Origin: Alsobacter soli | GTDB taxonomy: Bacteria > Pseudomonadota > Alphaproteobacteria > Rhizobiales > Beijerinckiaceae | Direction of reading: 5' to 3' | DNA: 64,000 nt | NCBI RefSeq assembly: GCF_003004785.1 | Contig: NZ_PVZS01000009.1 | Span: 140,951-204,950, forward strand | Shown: one piece after another, positions 27,331-36,038 of the stretch | How the letters are laid out: every line of letters starts with the position of its first letter | How positions within the stretch are numbered: position 1 is the stretch's first letter | Notes under the pieces: generated by a model | The model's database searches: none | What the model saw: only the letters and a program-made list of their open reading frames with translations | Told to the model about the DNA's origin: nothing | Program-made: the position numbers and the translations under genes

Positions 27331-28686
27331 ATGAGTCTCTTCGGCGCCATGACCAGTTCGGTCACCGGATTGCGCGCGCAGTCCTACGCCCTGGAAAACA
27401 TCTCCGACAACATCGCGAACTCGCAGACCACCGGCTACAAGCGGGTGGACACGAGCTTCCAGGACATGGTGCCCGATTTTCCCGTGGCCCAGCAGGTCGG
27501 CGGCTCGGTGATGGCGAAGTCGCGGGGAACCACGACGCTCTCGGGCAGCTACTCGACCACCGGAGTCGCCACCAACATGTCGCTTACGGGCGACTCGTTC
27601 TTCGTGGTGCGCAATCCGACAGGCAGCGCCGGCGGAACGCCCACCTTCTCCCAGGAAGATCTCTATACCCGACGGGGCGACTTCAGCCTGGACAAGGACG
27701 GCTACCTGGTGAACGGCGCCGGCCGCTACCTGCTGGGGACGGCCATTGATCCCGCTACGGGCGCCGCCAGCGGAACGGCGGACGTGATCAAGCTGAGCGC
27801 CGGGCTTGTTCCCGCGAAGCCGACCACGACCATCCAGTTCAACGGGAACCTGCCGTCCGTGCCCCGCACGCCCGCGTTCAACGCCACCGTGCCGGGCAGC
27901 GACACCTACGCCGCGCCATCCACGGGCGTGACGGCCGCGGAAGAAAACAACTTCCTGAACCACACCGTCGCGGCCGGCAGCGTTCAGATCCATGACGGCG
28001 TGGGCACGCCGACGACTGTTCAGCTTCAGTGGGCCAAAACCGGCTCCAACACCTGGAACCTCTACTACACGAACCCGAACTACGACCCGACCTCGACCTC
28101 CTCTCTGAAATGGATCGCGGCGGGCCAGGGGACATCCCTGGCCGCGCCTCCGACGACGTTCAAGTTCAGCGCGTCGGGCGCATTGACGTCGCCGACCACG
28201 CCGACGGTCGCGCTGACGGACCTGAAGGTGGACGGCGCCACCCTCAACCTCGATGTCAGCAAGGGCCTGACCCAGTACAACGACACCAGCAACGCTGGGA
28301 GCGTGAACGTCCGCCTCCTCAAGCAGGACGGCTACGCCGCCGGCACGGTCAGCGATGTCTCTGTCACCTCGGACGGTCAGATCGTGGCGAGTTACACGAA
28401 CGGCGTCGTCACGCCGCTGGCCAAGGTCGCCTTCGCTCATTTCAACGCGCCGAACGCGCTGAAGCGGGAGGACGGGTCGACGTTCAGCCAGACCATGGAG
28501 TCGGGCCTGCCCCTGTCGGGGCTGAACGGCGGCGCTGTCTCGGGCGGCCAACTGGAGGGCTCCAACACGGATATCGCCGAGGAGTTCTCCAAGATGATTG
28601 TGACGCAGCAGGCCTATTCGGCGAACACCCGGGTCATCACCACCGCGCAGCAGATGCTGCAGGACACCATCAACATCGTGCGCTGA
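27331..28686 (+). CDS. flgE: flagellar hook protein FlgE, copy 1
   Basis: A 451-residue subunit of the flagellar hook, exported by the flagellar type III apparatus. The N-terminus (M-S-L-F-G-A-M-T, then N-I-S-D-N-I-A-N-S-Q-T-T-G-Y-K near 32-46) is the rod/hook/filament axial signature. The C-terminus (T-D-I-A-E-E-F-S-K-M-I-V-T-Q-Q-A-Y-S-A-N-T-R) is the matching FlgE/FlgG C-terminal coil. The middle forms the variable hook domains. The ATG at 27331 has an AGAAGG site and immediately starts the conserved N-terminus. A second full-length paralogue follows 233 bases downstream. Transcription probably starts at the sigma-54 promoter at 27268. Confidence 0.93.
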   Translation: MSLFGAMTSSVTGLRAQSYALENISDNIANSQTTGYKRVDTSFQDMVPDFPVAQQVGGSVMAKSRGTTTLSGSYSTTGVATNMSLTGDSFFVVRNPTGSAGGTPTFSQEDLYTRRGDFSLDKDGYLVNGAGRYLLGTAIDPATGAASGTADVIKLSAGLVPAKPTTTIQFNGNLPSVPRTPAFNATVPGSDTYAAPSTGVTAAEENNFLNHTVAAGSVQIHDGVGTPTTVQLQWAKTGSNTWNLYYTNPNYDPTSTSSLKWIAAGQGTSLAAPPTTFKFSASGALTSPTTPTVALTDLKVDGATLNLDVSKGLTQYNDTSNAGSVNVRLLKQDGYAAGTVSDVSVTSDGQIVASYTNGVVTPLAKVAFAHFNAPNALKREDGSTFSQTMESGLPLSGLNGGAVSGGQLEGSNTDIAEEFSKMIVTQQAYSANTRVITTAQQMLQDTINIVR

Positions 28687-28743
28687 CCATGGCGTGCTCC
28701 GTCCATCCTCGCCCGCGCCGCGTTTTTCCAACGGTCAGCGCCT

Positions 28744-28758
28744 CGGCAATTCTTGCCG
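28744..28758. promoter_or_regulatory. FlbD/ftr-like palindrome upstream of second flgE
   Basis: CGGCA-ATTCT-TGCCG is a perfect CGGCA-N5-TGCCG palindrome, 86 bases upstream of the -24 element at 28844. That is the usual distance for an activator (enhancer) site of a sigma-54 promoter. The same palindrome occurs beside the CtrA-type sites of fliX and fliL. Confidence 0.6.
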
Positions 28759-28843
28759 GCGCCGCAGCGCGCGTGGGTGTAAATCTGCGCTGCACAACCA
28801 TTTGTTTAGAAGGCAAGTCCTTGAAAAGACGGGAAAAGGCGCG

Positions 28844-28860
28844 TGGCACACGCGTTGCGT
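28844..28860 (+). promoter_or_regulatory. sigma-54 (-24/-12) promoter of second flgE
   Basis: TGGCACACGCGTTGCGT carries the full TGGCAC -24 block and TTGC -12 block with GG-N10-GC spacing (28845-28846 and 28857-28858). The predicted start is near 28870, about 50 bases before the ATG. It is likely to drive flgE copy 2, flgK and flgL. Confidence 0.82.
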
Positions 28861-28919
28861 GTTTGACCCTCGATCGAGCGCTGCGCCGTGGGCGGCGCGC
28901 ATCCAGAGGGCTGTGCCAC

Positions 28920-30272
28920 ATGAGTATCTTCGGGGCGATGACCAACGCGGTGACGGGCCTGCGGGCTCAGTCCTACGCGCTGGAAAACATTTCAGACAAT
29001 ATCGCGAACTCCCAGACCACCGGCTACAAGCGGGTCGACACGAGCTTCCAGGACCTGGTGCCCGACTACCCGCTCACCCAGCAGGTGGGCGGCTCCGTGC
29101 TGGCCTTTTCGCGCGGGACCAACACGATCGCGGGGAGCTACACCTCCACTGGCGTCTCCACAAACGTTGCGCTGAACGGCGACGGCTTCTTCGTGGTCCG
29201 CGACCGCGCCGACACCCAGGCCGGCCTGCCCGTGTTCTCCCAACGAGACCTCTACACGCGCCGCGGCGACTTCGGCGTCGACAAGAACGGCTTCTTGGTG
29301 AACGGCGCCGGGCGCTACCTCGTGGGGACCAATCTCGACCCGGTCACCGGCAACCCGACCGGCAGCCCGGGCGTGATGCGCATCACCTCCGACCTGGTCA
29401 GCGCGAAGGCCTCAACCACTGTCGAATACCGGGCCAACATCCCGAGTACGCCACAGACGCCCAGCTACGACCCTAAAACGCCGGGCAGCGAGCTCTACGC
29501 GGTTCCGGCCACTGGCGTTACATCCGCGGAGGAAAGCAACTTCACCAATCACACGATCAGCGGCGGCACGGTGACCGTCTACGACGGCCAGGGCACGCCC
29601 ACGACGGTGGAGCTGCGCTGGGCCAAGACTGCGAGCACGCCGACAGACACCTGGAACGTTTACTACGCCAACCCCGCCTATGATGGCACGAGCACCTCGC
29701 TCAAGTGGATCGCGGCGGGGCAGGGGACGAACCTCTCCAACGCCAAGACCAACTTCACCTTCGACTCTTCCGGCAAGCTGACCGCCCCCGTCGGAACCAC
29801 GACCCTCACCGGACTTCCGATCGACGGCACGGATCTGACGCTGGACGTCAGCTCCGGGGTGACCCAGTTCGCGGACGTTTCCGGCCAGGTGAAGACCACT
29901 TCCATCCGGCAGGACGGCTACCCGGCGGGCAAGCTCAACGACGTGTCGATCGCGGACGACGGCCGCGTGGTGGCGAGCTACTCGAACGGCCAGACCGTCG
30001 CGCTGGCGCAGCTGTCGGTGGCCCGCTTCAACGCGCCGAACTCGCTCAAACGCAGGGACGGCTCCACCTTCGAGGAGACGCTCGAATCCGGGCAGCCGCT
30101 CTACGGCCTGAACGGCGCGACCATCATGGGCGCCCAGCTCGAGGCCTCCAACACCGACATCGCCGACGAATTCTCCAAGATGATCGTGACCCAGCAGGCC
30201 TACTCGGCCAACACGCGCGTGGTCACCACCGCGCAGCAGATGCTGCAGGACGCGATCAACATCATCCGGTGA
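28920..30272 (+). CDS. flgE: flagellar hook protein FlgE, copy 2
   Basis: A 450-residue hook protein paralogue. Its first 50 residues differ from copy 1 at only a handful of positions, and the C-terminal axial coil is nearly identical. The central region (about 180-380) is alignable but clearly diverged, for example in the beta-rich stretch around A-T-G-V-T-S-A-E-E-S-N-F. Both copies keep all axial motifs, so neither looks like a pseudogene. The start at 28920 is set by the conserved M-S-I-F-G-A-M-T. It is followed after 25 bases by flgK, so this copy rather than copy 1 is in operon with the hook-filament junction genes. Confidence 0.93.
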   Translation: MSIFGAMTNAVTGLRAQSYALENISDNIANSQTTGYKRVDTSFQDLVPDYPLTQQVGGSVLAFSRGTNTIAGSYTSTGVSTNVALNGDGFFVVRDRADTQAGLPVFSQRDLYTRRGDFGVDKNGFLVNGAGRYLVGTNLDPVTGNPTGSPGVMRITSDLVSAKASTTVEYRANIPSTPQTPSYDPKTPGSELYAVPATGVTSAEESNFTNHTISGGTVTVYDGQGTPTTVELRWAKTASTPTDTWNVYYANPAYDGTSTSLKWIAAGQGTNLSNAKTNFTFDSSGKLTAPVGTTTLTGLPIDGTDLTLDVSSGVTQFADVSGQVKTTSIRQDGYPAGKLNDVSIADDGRVVASYSNGQTVALAQLSVARFNAPNSLKRRDGSTFEETLESGQPLYGLNGATIMGAQLEASNTDIADEFSKMIVTQQAYSANTRVVTTAQQMLQDAINIIR

Positions 30273-30297
30273 CGCCGGATGACCCACGGGTGACGCC

Positions 30298-32139
30298 ATG
30301 AGCCTCTATTCCGCCCTCGGCAACTCCCTCAGCGGCCTGCGCGCCACGCAGGCCCAGATGGAGGTCATCTCGGGCAACGTCTCCAACGCCGGCACGGCGG
30401 GTTATTCCCGCCGGTCCGCCGTGTCCGTGGAGACGGTGAACGGGAGCGGCACGGGCGGAGTCCGGATCGAGGGCATCGTCCGGCTCTTCGACAGCGTCCT
30501 CCAGAAGGAGCTTCGCACCGAAACGAGCGGCTCCGGCTATGCGGCCGTGAAGGCCGACTACACGGCCCAGCTCAGCGGCGTTTTCGGAGCCCCCGGCTCC
30601 TCCACGGCCCTGACCACCATGATGGGCTCTTTCAGCACGGCCCTGCAGGCGCTGCAGAACGACCCCTCGAACCCCGCCGCCCGCTCGCAGGTTCTTTCGG
30701 CGGCGGGCGACCTGGCCAAGCGCATCAACAAGGCCTCGGCCGACATCCAGTCCGTGCGCTCCAACGCGGAAAGCGCGCTGGCGGCGGATGTCGCGCAGGT
30801 GAACACGCTGCTCAAGGGCATCGCGGCGGCCGACCAGCGGGTGATCGCCACGCAGGGCTCGGACCCGGCGCTTCTGGATCAGCGCGACCAGCAGATCAAT
30901 GAGCTGGCGAAGCTGGTGGACGTGAAGGTCACGGAGGGGCCCAACGGCTCGATCTCCCTGTCCACCACGGGCGGCATGCGGCTCTACGATACCGGCAGCC
31001 CGGCGCAGTTCTCGTTCGACCAGCGCCCGATCAGCGCTACGTCGCTCTACGACACCGATCCCACGAAGCGCGGGGTCGGCACGATCACGATGACCGACGC
31101 CTCCGGGCGCAGCATCGACGTGATCGGGGCGGGCATGATCCGCTCCGGCGAGATCGCCGGGCTCATCGAGATGCGCGACAAGGCGACGGTGGACGCGCAG
31201 TCGCAGCTTGACAACCTCGCGGCTTCGCTGGCCACGGCGATGTCGAACCGGACGCAAGCGGGAACCGCGGGCGGCGCTTCCGGCTACGACATCGATACCT
31301 CTGGCATCCAGCCTGGCAACATCATCACCGTCAACGCGACGGTCGGGGGAACGCCGCGGACCATCTCGATCGTCGCACTCACGTCGGGCTCGCTGCCGGC
31401 CAATGCGACGCCCGATCCGAATGACGTGGAGATCGGAGCGTCCTTCGCCAGCGGCGCTTCGGGCGCGGTCTCGTCCATCCAGTCGCAGCTCGACGCGGCC
31501 TTCGGCGTCGGCAAGTTCAGCGTCAGCAGCACGGGATCGACGCTGCGCATCGAGGACGCCGGTTCGGCCGCCGTCAGGGTCACCGGCGCGAGCGCCTCCA
31601 TCACGGCCACGGCCGCCCAGGGCGCGCCGGCGGACCCTGCCTTGCCGCTGTTCAAGGACTCCGCCCCCGGGCTCCTGTACACGGGCTCGCTGGACGCCGG
31701 CGTGTCGCAGAAGCGCGGCTTCGCGGCACGCATCAGCCTCAACCCGGCGATCACGGCGAAGGACCTCGTGGCCATGTCGTCCACGACCCCGGCCGGCGAC
31801 CAGACGCGACCCACGGCCTTGCTGAACGCGCTGGGGGCGGCCACGACCTTCGCCCCCGTCGGCGGGATCGGGGCCTCGAGCGCCCCCTACTCGGGAAGCG
31901 TGGCCGATTACCTCAACCGCATCGTGGACGTGCAGGGCTCGAACGCCGAATCGGCCCAGCGGCTCAACGAGGGCCAGCAGGTGGTGCAGTCGTCCATCGA
32001 GAGCCGCTACGCCGACGCGAGCGGGGTCAGCGTGGACCAGGAGCTCGCCAACCTGGTGCAGATCCAGAACGCCTATTCGGCGAACGCCCGCATCATGAGC
32101 GCCGTCAAGGAGATGATGGATCTCCTGATGCGGATGTGA
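30298..32139 (+). CDS. flgK: hook-associated protein 1, FlgK
   Basis: A 613-residue junction protein between hook and filament. The N-terminus has the axial signature S-L-Y-S-A-L-G-N-S-L-S-G-L-R-A and I-S-G-N-V-S-N-A-G-T-A-G-Y-S-R-R. The C-terminus has S-V-D-Q-E-L-A-N-L-V-Q-I-Q-N-A-Y-S-A-N-A-R, both diagnostic of FlgK. The length is in the usual range (550-700). It lies between flgE copy 2 and flgL with short gaps (25 and 15 bases), forming a hook-junction operon. Confidence 0.95.
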   Translation: MSLYSALGNSLSGLRATQAQMEVISGNVSNAGTAGYSRRSAVSVETVNGSGTGGVRIEGIVRLFDSVLQKELRTETSGSGYAAVKADYTAQLSGVFGAPGSSTALTTMMGSFSTALQALQNDPSNPAARSQVLSAAGDLAKRINKASADIQSVRSNAESALAADVAQVNTLLKGIAAADQRVIATQGSDPALLDQRDQQINELAKLVDVKVTEGPNGSISLSTTGGMRLYDTGSPAQFSFDQRPISATSLYDTDPTKRGVGTITMTDASGRSIDVIGAGMIRSGEIAGLIEMRDKATVDAQSQLDNLAASLATAMSNRTQAGTAGGASGYDIDTSGIQPGNIITVNATVGGTPRTISIVALTSGSLPANATPDPNDVEIGASFASGASGAVSSIQSQLDAAFGVGKFSVSSTGSTLRIEDAGSAAVRVTGASASITATAAQGAPADPALPLFKDSAPGLLYTGSLDAGVSQKRGFAARISLNPAITAKDLVAMSSTTPAGDQTRPTALLNALGAATTFAPVGGIGASSAPYSGSVADYLNRIVDVQGSNAESAQRLNEGQQVVQSSIESRYADASGVSVDQELANLVQIQNAYSANARIMSAVKEMMDLLMRM

Positions 32140-32154
32140 CGAAGGACCCGACCC

Positions 32155-33573
32155 ATGACCATTACGTCCACGTCCCTCGGCGCCTATTCGCTCGACGTGA
32201 CCCGCACGCGCCAGAACGCCGCGCGCCTGACGGACATGAAGAGCCAGCTGACCGACCTCCAGCGGCAGCTCTCGACGGGCAAACTTGCAGACAGCTACGC
32301 CGCGATGGGCGCGGGGCGCGGGACGAGCCTCAGCGTGCGGCAGACGCTCACGACCCTCGACGGGTATTCGGCGGCCGTGACGGACGCGACCAACCGGGCC
32401 GCCGTGCTGGACAAGACTCTGACCCGCATGCAGGCGATCAGCACGACCACGGCGAACGGGCTCGCGCTGTCGTCGTTTTCGCCCAACGCCAACGGCCTGA
32501 CGACCGAGCAGGTGAGCGCCAAGGCGAGCCTGACGGAGATGATCAGCCTGCTGAACCAGGACTACGCCGGGCGCTCCTTGTTCGCCGGGCGCAGCGCGGA
32601 CCAGCCCGCCGTGACCGTCGACGCGAATGCGATGATCAGCGGCGTCCAGTCGGCGATCGCGACGCGGCGGGCCAATGACGCGGGGGCGCCTGGGAACATC
32701 GGCAACCTTACCATCAGCAGCACGGCCGCGGGCCAGGTCAGCATCTCGCCAACGGCGGCGACCCCGGCCTATGGCTTCGGCATGAACCCGGCGCAGAGCT
32801 TCGACTTCGGGGCGGCCCCCCCGACCGACGGGCAGAGCTTCCAGGTCAACCTGCTGATGCCGGACGGCGCGGCCAGGACGGTCACGCTGGTGGCGCGGAC
32901 CTCCGTGCCGGCCCCCAACGCGCCGGCCGGGGAGATCTCCTTCGCCATCGGAGGAAGCGGCGGGGCGACGGCGACCAACTTCGTGAACGCCCTCACGCCC
33001 GCCGTGCAGGCGGTGACCGCCTCCAGCGAATTCTGGGCGTCCTCTGCGGTGGCGGGGGCGAAGGACTACTTCGCCAACCTGTCCAACTGGTATGGCGGCT
33101 CCGCGAGTTCGGATCCGCGGGCCGGCGCCTCCTCCTATGTGGACGATGGCCAGACGGTGGGGCTGGGGATGGAGGCGTCGGAGCCCGCCTTCCAGAACAT
33201 GCTCGCGCAGCTTGGGGTGCTGGCGGCCCAGACCTTCCCGACAGCCACCGCGACGGACCAGGCCAACTACGCGGCGCTGACCCAGCGGGTGCAGGGACAG
33301 CTGAACGCCCCGGTCGTCCCGGCGACGCCCGCTCCGGGCGCGTACACCATCAAGCAGGCCCAGACGGACGTGGGTCTCGCGTCCGCCACGCTCAAGAACG
33401 CGCAGCAGTGGCACACGGACACGAAGGCCCAGCTGGAGAACGCCCTGTCCGGGGTCGAGGACGCCACGCCGGAGGCTGTGGCGGCGCAGCTCCTGTCGCT
33501 TCAGACGCAGCTTCAGGCGAGCTACCAGACCACGTCGATGCTCTCGAAGATGTCGCTGGTGAACTACCTGTAG
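32155..33573 (+). CDS. flgL: hook-associated protein 3, FlgL (flagellin-like)
   Basis: A 472-residue flagellin-family junction protein that caps the hook before filament assembly. The N-terminal D0/D1 region is flagellin-like (L-T-D-L-Q-R-Q-L-S-T-G-K-L-A-D-S-Y near 35-51), with M-I-S-L-L-N-Q-D-Y-A-G-R-S-L-F-A-G at about 126-142. The C-terminal coil ends in a run typical of FlgL (L-S-L-Q-T-Q-L-Q-A-S-Y-Q-T-T-S-M-L-S-K). Position after flgK supports FlgL rather than a filament flagellin. A strong terminator follows. Confidence 0.93.
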   Translation: MTITSTSLGAYSLDVTRTRQNAARLTDMKSQLTDLQRQLSTGKLADSYAAMGAGRGTSLSVRQTLTTLDGYSAAVTDATNRAAVLDKTLTRMQAISTTTANGLALSSFSPNANGLTTEQVSAKASLTEMISLLNQDYAGRSLFAGRSADQPAVTVDANAMISGVQSAIATRRANDAGAPGNIGNLTISSTAAGQVSISPTAATPAYGFGMNPAQSFDFGAAPPTDGQSFQVNLLMPDGAARTVTLVARTSVPAPNAPAGEISFAIGGSGGATATNFVNALTPAVQAVTASSEFWASSAVAGAKDYFANLSNWYGGSASSDPRAGASSYVDDGQTVGLGMEASEPAFQNMLAQLGVLAAQTFPTATATDQANYAALTQRVQGQLNAPVVPATPAPGAYTIKQAQTDVGLASATLKNAQQWHTDTKAQLENALSGVEDATPEAVAAQLLSLQTQLQASYQTTSMLSKMSLVNYL

Positions 33574-33600
33574 GGGCGTCTTCGCCCCCGTCTTGAACGC

Positions 33601-33631
33601 AAAAAGCGCGGCCTTCGAGCCGCGCTTTTTT
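33601..33631 (+). terminator. terminator after the flgE-flgK-flgL operon
   Basis: A 12-bp perfect stem (33601-33612 with 33619-33630) with a 6-base loop ends in a T-rich run (TTTTTTCTTTTTG). The A-rich left side makes it work for the convergent flaF gene as well, 26 bases away. Confidence 0.92.
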
Positions 33632-33656
33632 CTTTTTGTTTGAGAGCGGGACCGGC

Positions 33657-34031
33657 TCAGGCCGCCTGGGGGCGGGCGCGCAGGCCGGCGGCGATCTCGC
33701 GGTTGATGTTCACGAGCGGGGCGATTTTGTCCGGCGCCGGCGCGATCTGGATGTCCAGGCTGCGGTTGAAGACGAAGAAGGCCAGGCGGCCGAAATTCTG
33801 CTTGATGGCCACCGGAAGCGGGTTGGAGTCCTCCGTCGCCGAGGTGGCCAGGATGGTCCAGAGCTTGCGGTTGTAGGTGATCGCCGCGTCGACGTCGTCC
33901 TGCTTGCCGGCCCAGTCGTCGATCAGCGCCTGCAGGCGGGCGGCGGCTTTCAGGAGAAGGCTGGCTTCGAGGTCGCGAGGGGGGAGGGCGGCCTTCTCGG
34001 TCCTGGCGTAGGCGCTAGCCCCGTAGTGCAT
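33657..34031 (-). CDS. flaF: flagellin-assembly regulator FlaF, copy 1
   Basis: A 124-residue cytoplasmic FlaF protein, which in alphaproteobacteria is needed for flagellin synthesis or secretion and acts with FlbT. The family core is visible as R-D-L-E-A-S-L-L (21-28), Y-N-R-K-L-W-T-I (near 53-60) and N-F-G-R-L-A-F-F-V-F-N-R-S-L-D (about 79-93). It overlaps the end of flbT by 17 bases, so flbT and flaF are cotranscribed and probably coupled, downstream of flagellin 1. A second FlaF paralogue is at 39561. Confidence 0.93.
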   Translation of the reverse strand: MHYGASAYARTEKAALPPRDLEASLLLKAAARLQALIDDWAGKQDDVDAAITYNRKLWTILATSATEDSNPLPVAIKQNFGRLAFFVFNRSLDIQIAPAPDKIAPLVNINREIAAGLRARPQAA

Positions 34032-34407
34032 TGGAAATCAACTCCGCCTCGTAGTCCGCGAGCTTCTTCGCGGCCTTCAAGGCTTTGTAGAGATCCCCGC
34101 TTAAGATGAGGTTATTGATGTCCGCTACCAAAGGTAGAGCGCTCGGCGCCGCGGCCAGGAAGTCGCGGACCAGCTCGAAATAGGTCTCGTGGTAGCGAGC
34201 CGTGTCCTGGTCCAGGTACATGAGCTGCACGGACAGGTAGATCTTCTTCGCAGGGCTGTCGGCCGTTTCCGCGGTGAGGATGTCCTTCTCGCGCAGGATC
34301 GGGGCGTGGCCCTCGATGAAGAAGCGGATCCGCGCGTCGGCGTTGCGGAGCACCACGTTGCCGATGATGATCCGCTCGTTCGGCTTGAGTTCGACCTTGA
34401 GAGCCAT
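34015..34407 (-). CDS. flbT: flagellin mRNA regulator FlbT
   Basis: A 130-residue FlbT protein. In Caulobacter FlbT binds the 5' untranslated region of flagellin mRNA and promotes its decay until the hook is complete; in some other alphaproteobacteria it is an activator. The conserved core is present: L-K-P-N-E-R-I-I-I-G-N-V-V-L-R-N near the N-terminus, the I-L-R-E-K-D-I-L-T motif, and Q-L-M-Y-L-D. An AGAAGGGGCGGA ribosome site precedes the ATG at 34407. It is the only flbT in the window, against six flagellins and two flaF genes. Confidence 0.94.
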   Translation of the reverse strand: MALKVELKPNERIIIGNVVLRNADARIRFFIEGHAPILREKDILTAETADSPAKKIYLSVQLMYLDQDTARYHETYFELVRDFLAAAPSALPLVADINNLILSGDLYKALKAAKKLADYEAELISNALRG

Positions 34408-34460
34408 TTCCGCCCCTTCTGGACCTTGACCTGAGGATGGGTTCGCGGCGCGCCCCGGCG

Positions 34461-35837
34461 TCAGCCGAAGAGGCGCAGCACGCCCTGGTCCGCCTGGTTG
34501 GAGAGGGACAGCGCCGTCTGGGACAGCTGCTGGCGCGTCTGCAGGGCCAGCAGGTTGGCGGCCTCGGCGTTCTGGTCGGCGTTGACCAGGTTGTCCGCGC
34601 CAGTCTGGAGGGTCGTCACCATGTTCTTGGTGAAGTCCTGGCGGGTCTGCACCACCGAAAGGTTGGAGCCGAAAGTGGACGCCATGGAGCGCAGGGACGC
34701 CAGGGCGTTCGTCAGCGCGTCGGACGCCGCGTCGAGCGAAGCGTCGTCCTGGAAATTGGTCGTGGAGGCGCCCGCTCCGCTGGAAGCCTGTTGGATCCCC
34801 AGGTTCGCGGCGGTGACCGTCTGGCCGACGACGTCCAGCTTGTTGCGGTTTGAGCCGGTCTTCTCGTTGAAGACCACGGAGAGGGTGTTGCCGTCGAGGA
34901 GGTTGGTGCCGTTGTAGCCCGCGTCCTTGGCCAACTGATCGATCTGGGTCAGGAGGCTGTTGAACTGGCTGACCAAGCTGGCGCGAACGGTCGAGTTCGC
35001 GGTGGAGGTGAGCCCAGCGCCGCCGGCCCCAACCGTAGCCACCGTCAATCCGAGGGAGCCGATCAGATTTGTCGCGCCGGAATTGGTCTGCGCGTTTGCG
35101 AGCGCGCTGTTGTAGGCGGTCGCCATCTGCGCGGGGGTGCTGCCGGCAGGCGTGGCGGTGCCGATGCCGATCGTCAGGGTGCTGCTGCCCGTGCCAGTGA
35201 CGGTCAGCTTCCCGTTCTCGTCAACGCTGGCCGTGGCGATGCCGGACTTGTTGATCTCGTCCACGACGTCGCGGACGGTCGAGGTCGCGCTCAGGTTGCT
35301 TGTGGTGTAGGTCGTGCTGCCGGCTGTGATCGTCAACACGTTGACGTTGCCGGCCGTAAGCCCCATGCCGAGGTCGCCGGCCGTGTTGTTTCCGGACGAA
35401 TAGTCAGTCGTGGTGGGCGTCGTCGTGGCGCCGAGCGTCTTGTTGAGGGCCACGTCCTTCTTGGTCATGGCGCCGACCTTGTCGGCCAGCGCGACCAGGG
35501 AGGTTCCGGTCGCCGAAGGATGGCTGGTGAGCGCGTCGGCCTGAGCCTGCTTGATGGTCGACTGGGCCTGCTGCACCAGCTTGGTGATGGCGTCGATGCC
35601 CTTCGAGGCGGCCTGGATCGTCTGGATGCCATTGGAAATGCCGTCCAGCAGCCCTGTCAGCTGGTTGGCGCGGTCGTTCAGGCCCAGGTTCGCGAAATAG
35701 TTCACGGCGTTATCGACAGCGGAGTTCACCTTCCGGCCTGTCGCAAGCCGCTGCTGAACCGTCGTCGATTGCGCGGCGACATCTTGCAGCGACAAAAGGT
35801 TGTTCCGAACTCCCTGCGACAGGACGATGTTGGCCAT
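34461..35837 (-). CDS. flagellin 1 (subfamily A)
   Basis: A 458-residue filament protein. The conserved N-terminal D0/D1 helices (V-R-N-N-L-L-S-L-Q, then R-L-A-T-G-R-K-V-N-S-A near 31-41) and C-terminal coil (F-T-K-N-M-V-T-T-L-Q-T-G-A-D, L-V-N-A-D-Q-N-A-E, ending D-Q-G-V-L-R-L-F-G) are complete. The centre (about 110-330) is variable and Ser/Thr/Gly-rich. The C-terminal D-Q-G-V/I-L-R-L-F ending groups it with flagellins 2 and 3. It is followed by flbT and flaF at short distance, so the filament protein and its regulators probably share a transcript. The leader upstream of the ATG can fold into a long stem. Confidence 0.94.
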   Translation of the reverse strand: MANIVLSQGVRNNLLSLQDVAAQSTTVQQRLATGRKVNSAVDNAVNYFANLGLNDRANQLTGLLDGISNGIQTIQAASKGIDAITKLVQQAQSTIKQAQADALTSHPSATGTSLVALADKVGAMTKKDVALNKTLGATTTPTTTDYSSGNNTAGDLGMGLTAGNVNVLTITAGSTTYTTSNLSATSTVRDVVDEINKSGIATASVDENGKLTVTGTGSSTLTIGIGTATPAGSTPAQMATAYNSALANAQTNSGATNLIGSLGLTVATVGAGGAGLTSTANSTVRASLVSQFNSLLTQIDQLAKDAGYNGTNLLDGNTLSVVFNEKTGSNRNKLDVVGQTVTAANLGIQQASSGAGASTTNFQDDASLDAASDALTNALASLRSMASTFGSNLSVVQTRQDFTKNMVTTLQTGADNLVNADQNAEAANLLALQTRQQLSQTALSLSNQADQGVLRLFG

Positions 35838-35840
35838 GGG

Positions 35841-35891
35841 CGTCGATCCGTTTCATTCTGGACGGAGCGGGTTGCAGCCCGCCGATCGACG
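35841..35891 (-). promoter_or_regulatory. structured leader of flagellin 1 mRNA
   Basis: An 8-bp stem (35841-35848 with 35884-35891, cgtcgatc/gatcgacg) encloses a second hairpin (gcggg 35867-35871 with cccgc 35878-35882). The outer stem ends three bases before the start codon at 35837, so it would occlude the ribosome site. Further upstream, CTAA-N7-TTAA at 35911-35925 is a one-mismatch CtrA-type site. Confidence 0.4.
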
Positions 35892-35986
35892 CAATCATTG
35901 ATTGTTAACCCTAACCAAAGGTTAACCACGGAATCATTTTTCAACCGAGACGGGCATTTGCATGAAGCGGCTCCCCCGAAATGCGA

Positions 35987-36011
35987 AAGGCGGGGGCGCG
36001 GCCCCCGCCTT
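35987..36011 (-). terminator. terminator of flagellin 2
   Basis: An 11-bp perfect stem (35987-35997 with 36001-36011, AAGGCGGGGGC) with a 3-base loop lies 28 bases past the stop of the gene at 36039. On the minus strand it is followed by TTTCGCATTTC. Confidence 0.85.
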
Positions 36012-36038
36012 CCGGATGTCTCCGGGACGTCCTCGGGA

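Noticed and set aside
30262..33414. A 1050-codon minus-strand frame over flgK and flgL
   Set aside because: Antisense to two proteins with complete family signatures; low-complexity Arg/Gly/His composition typical of a shadow frame.
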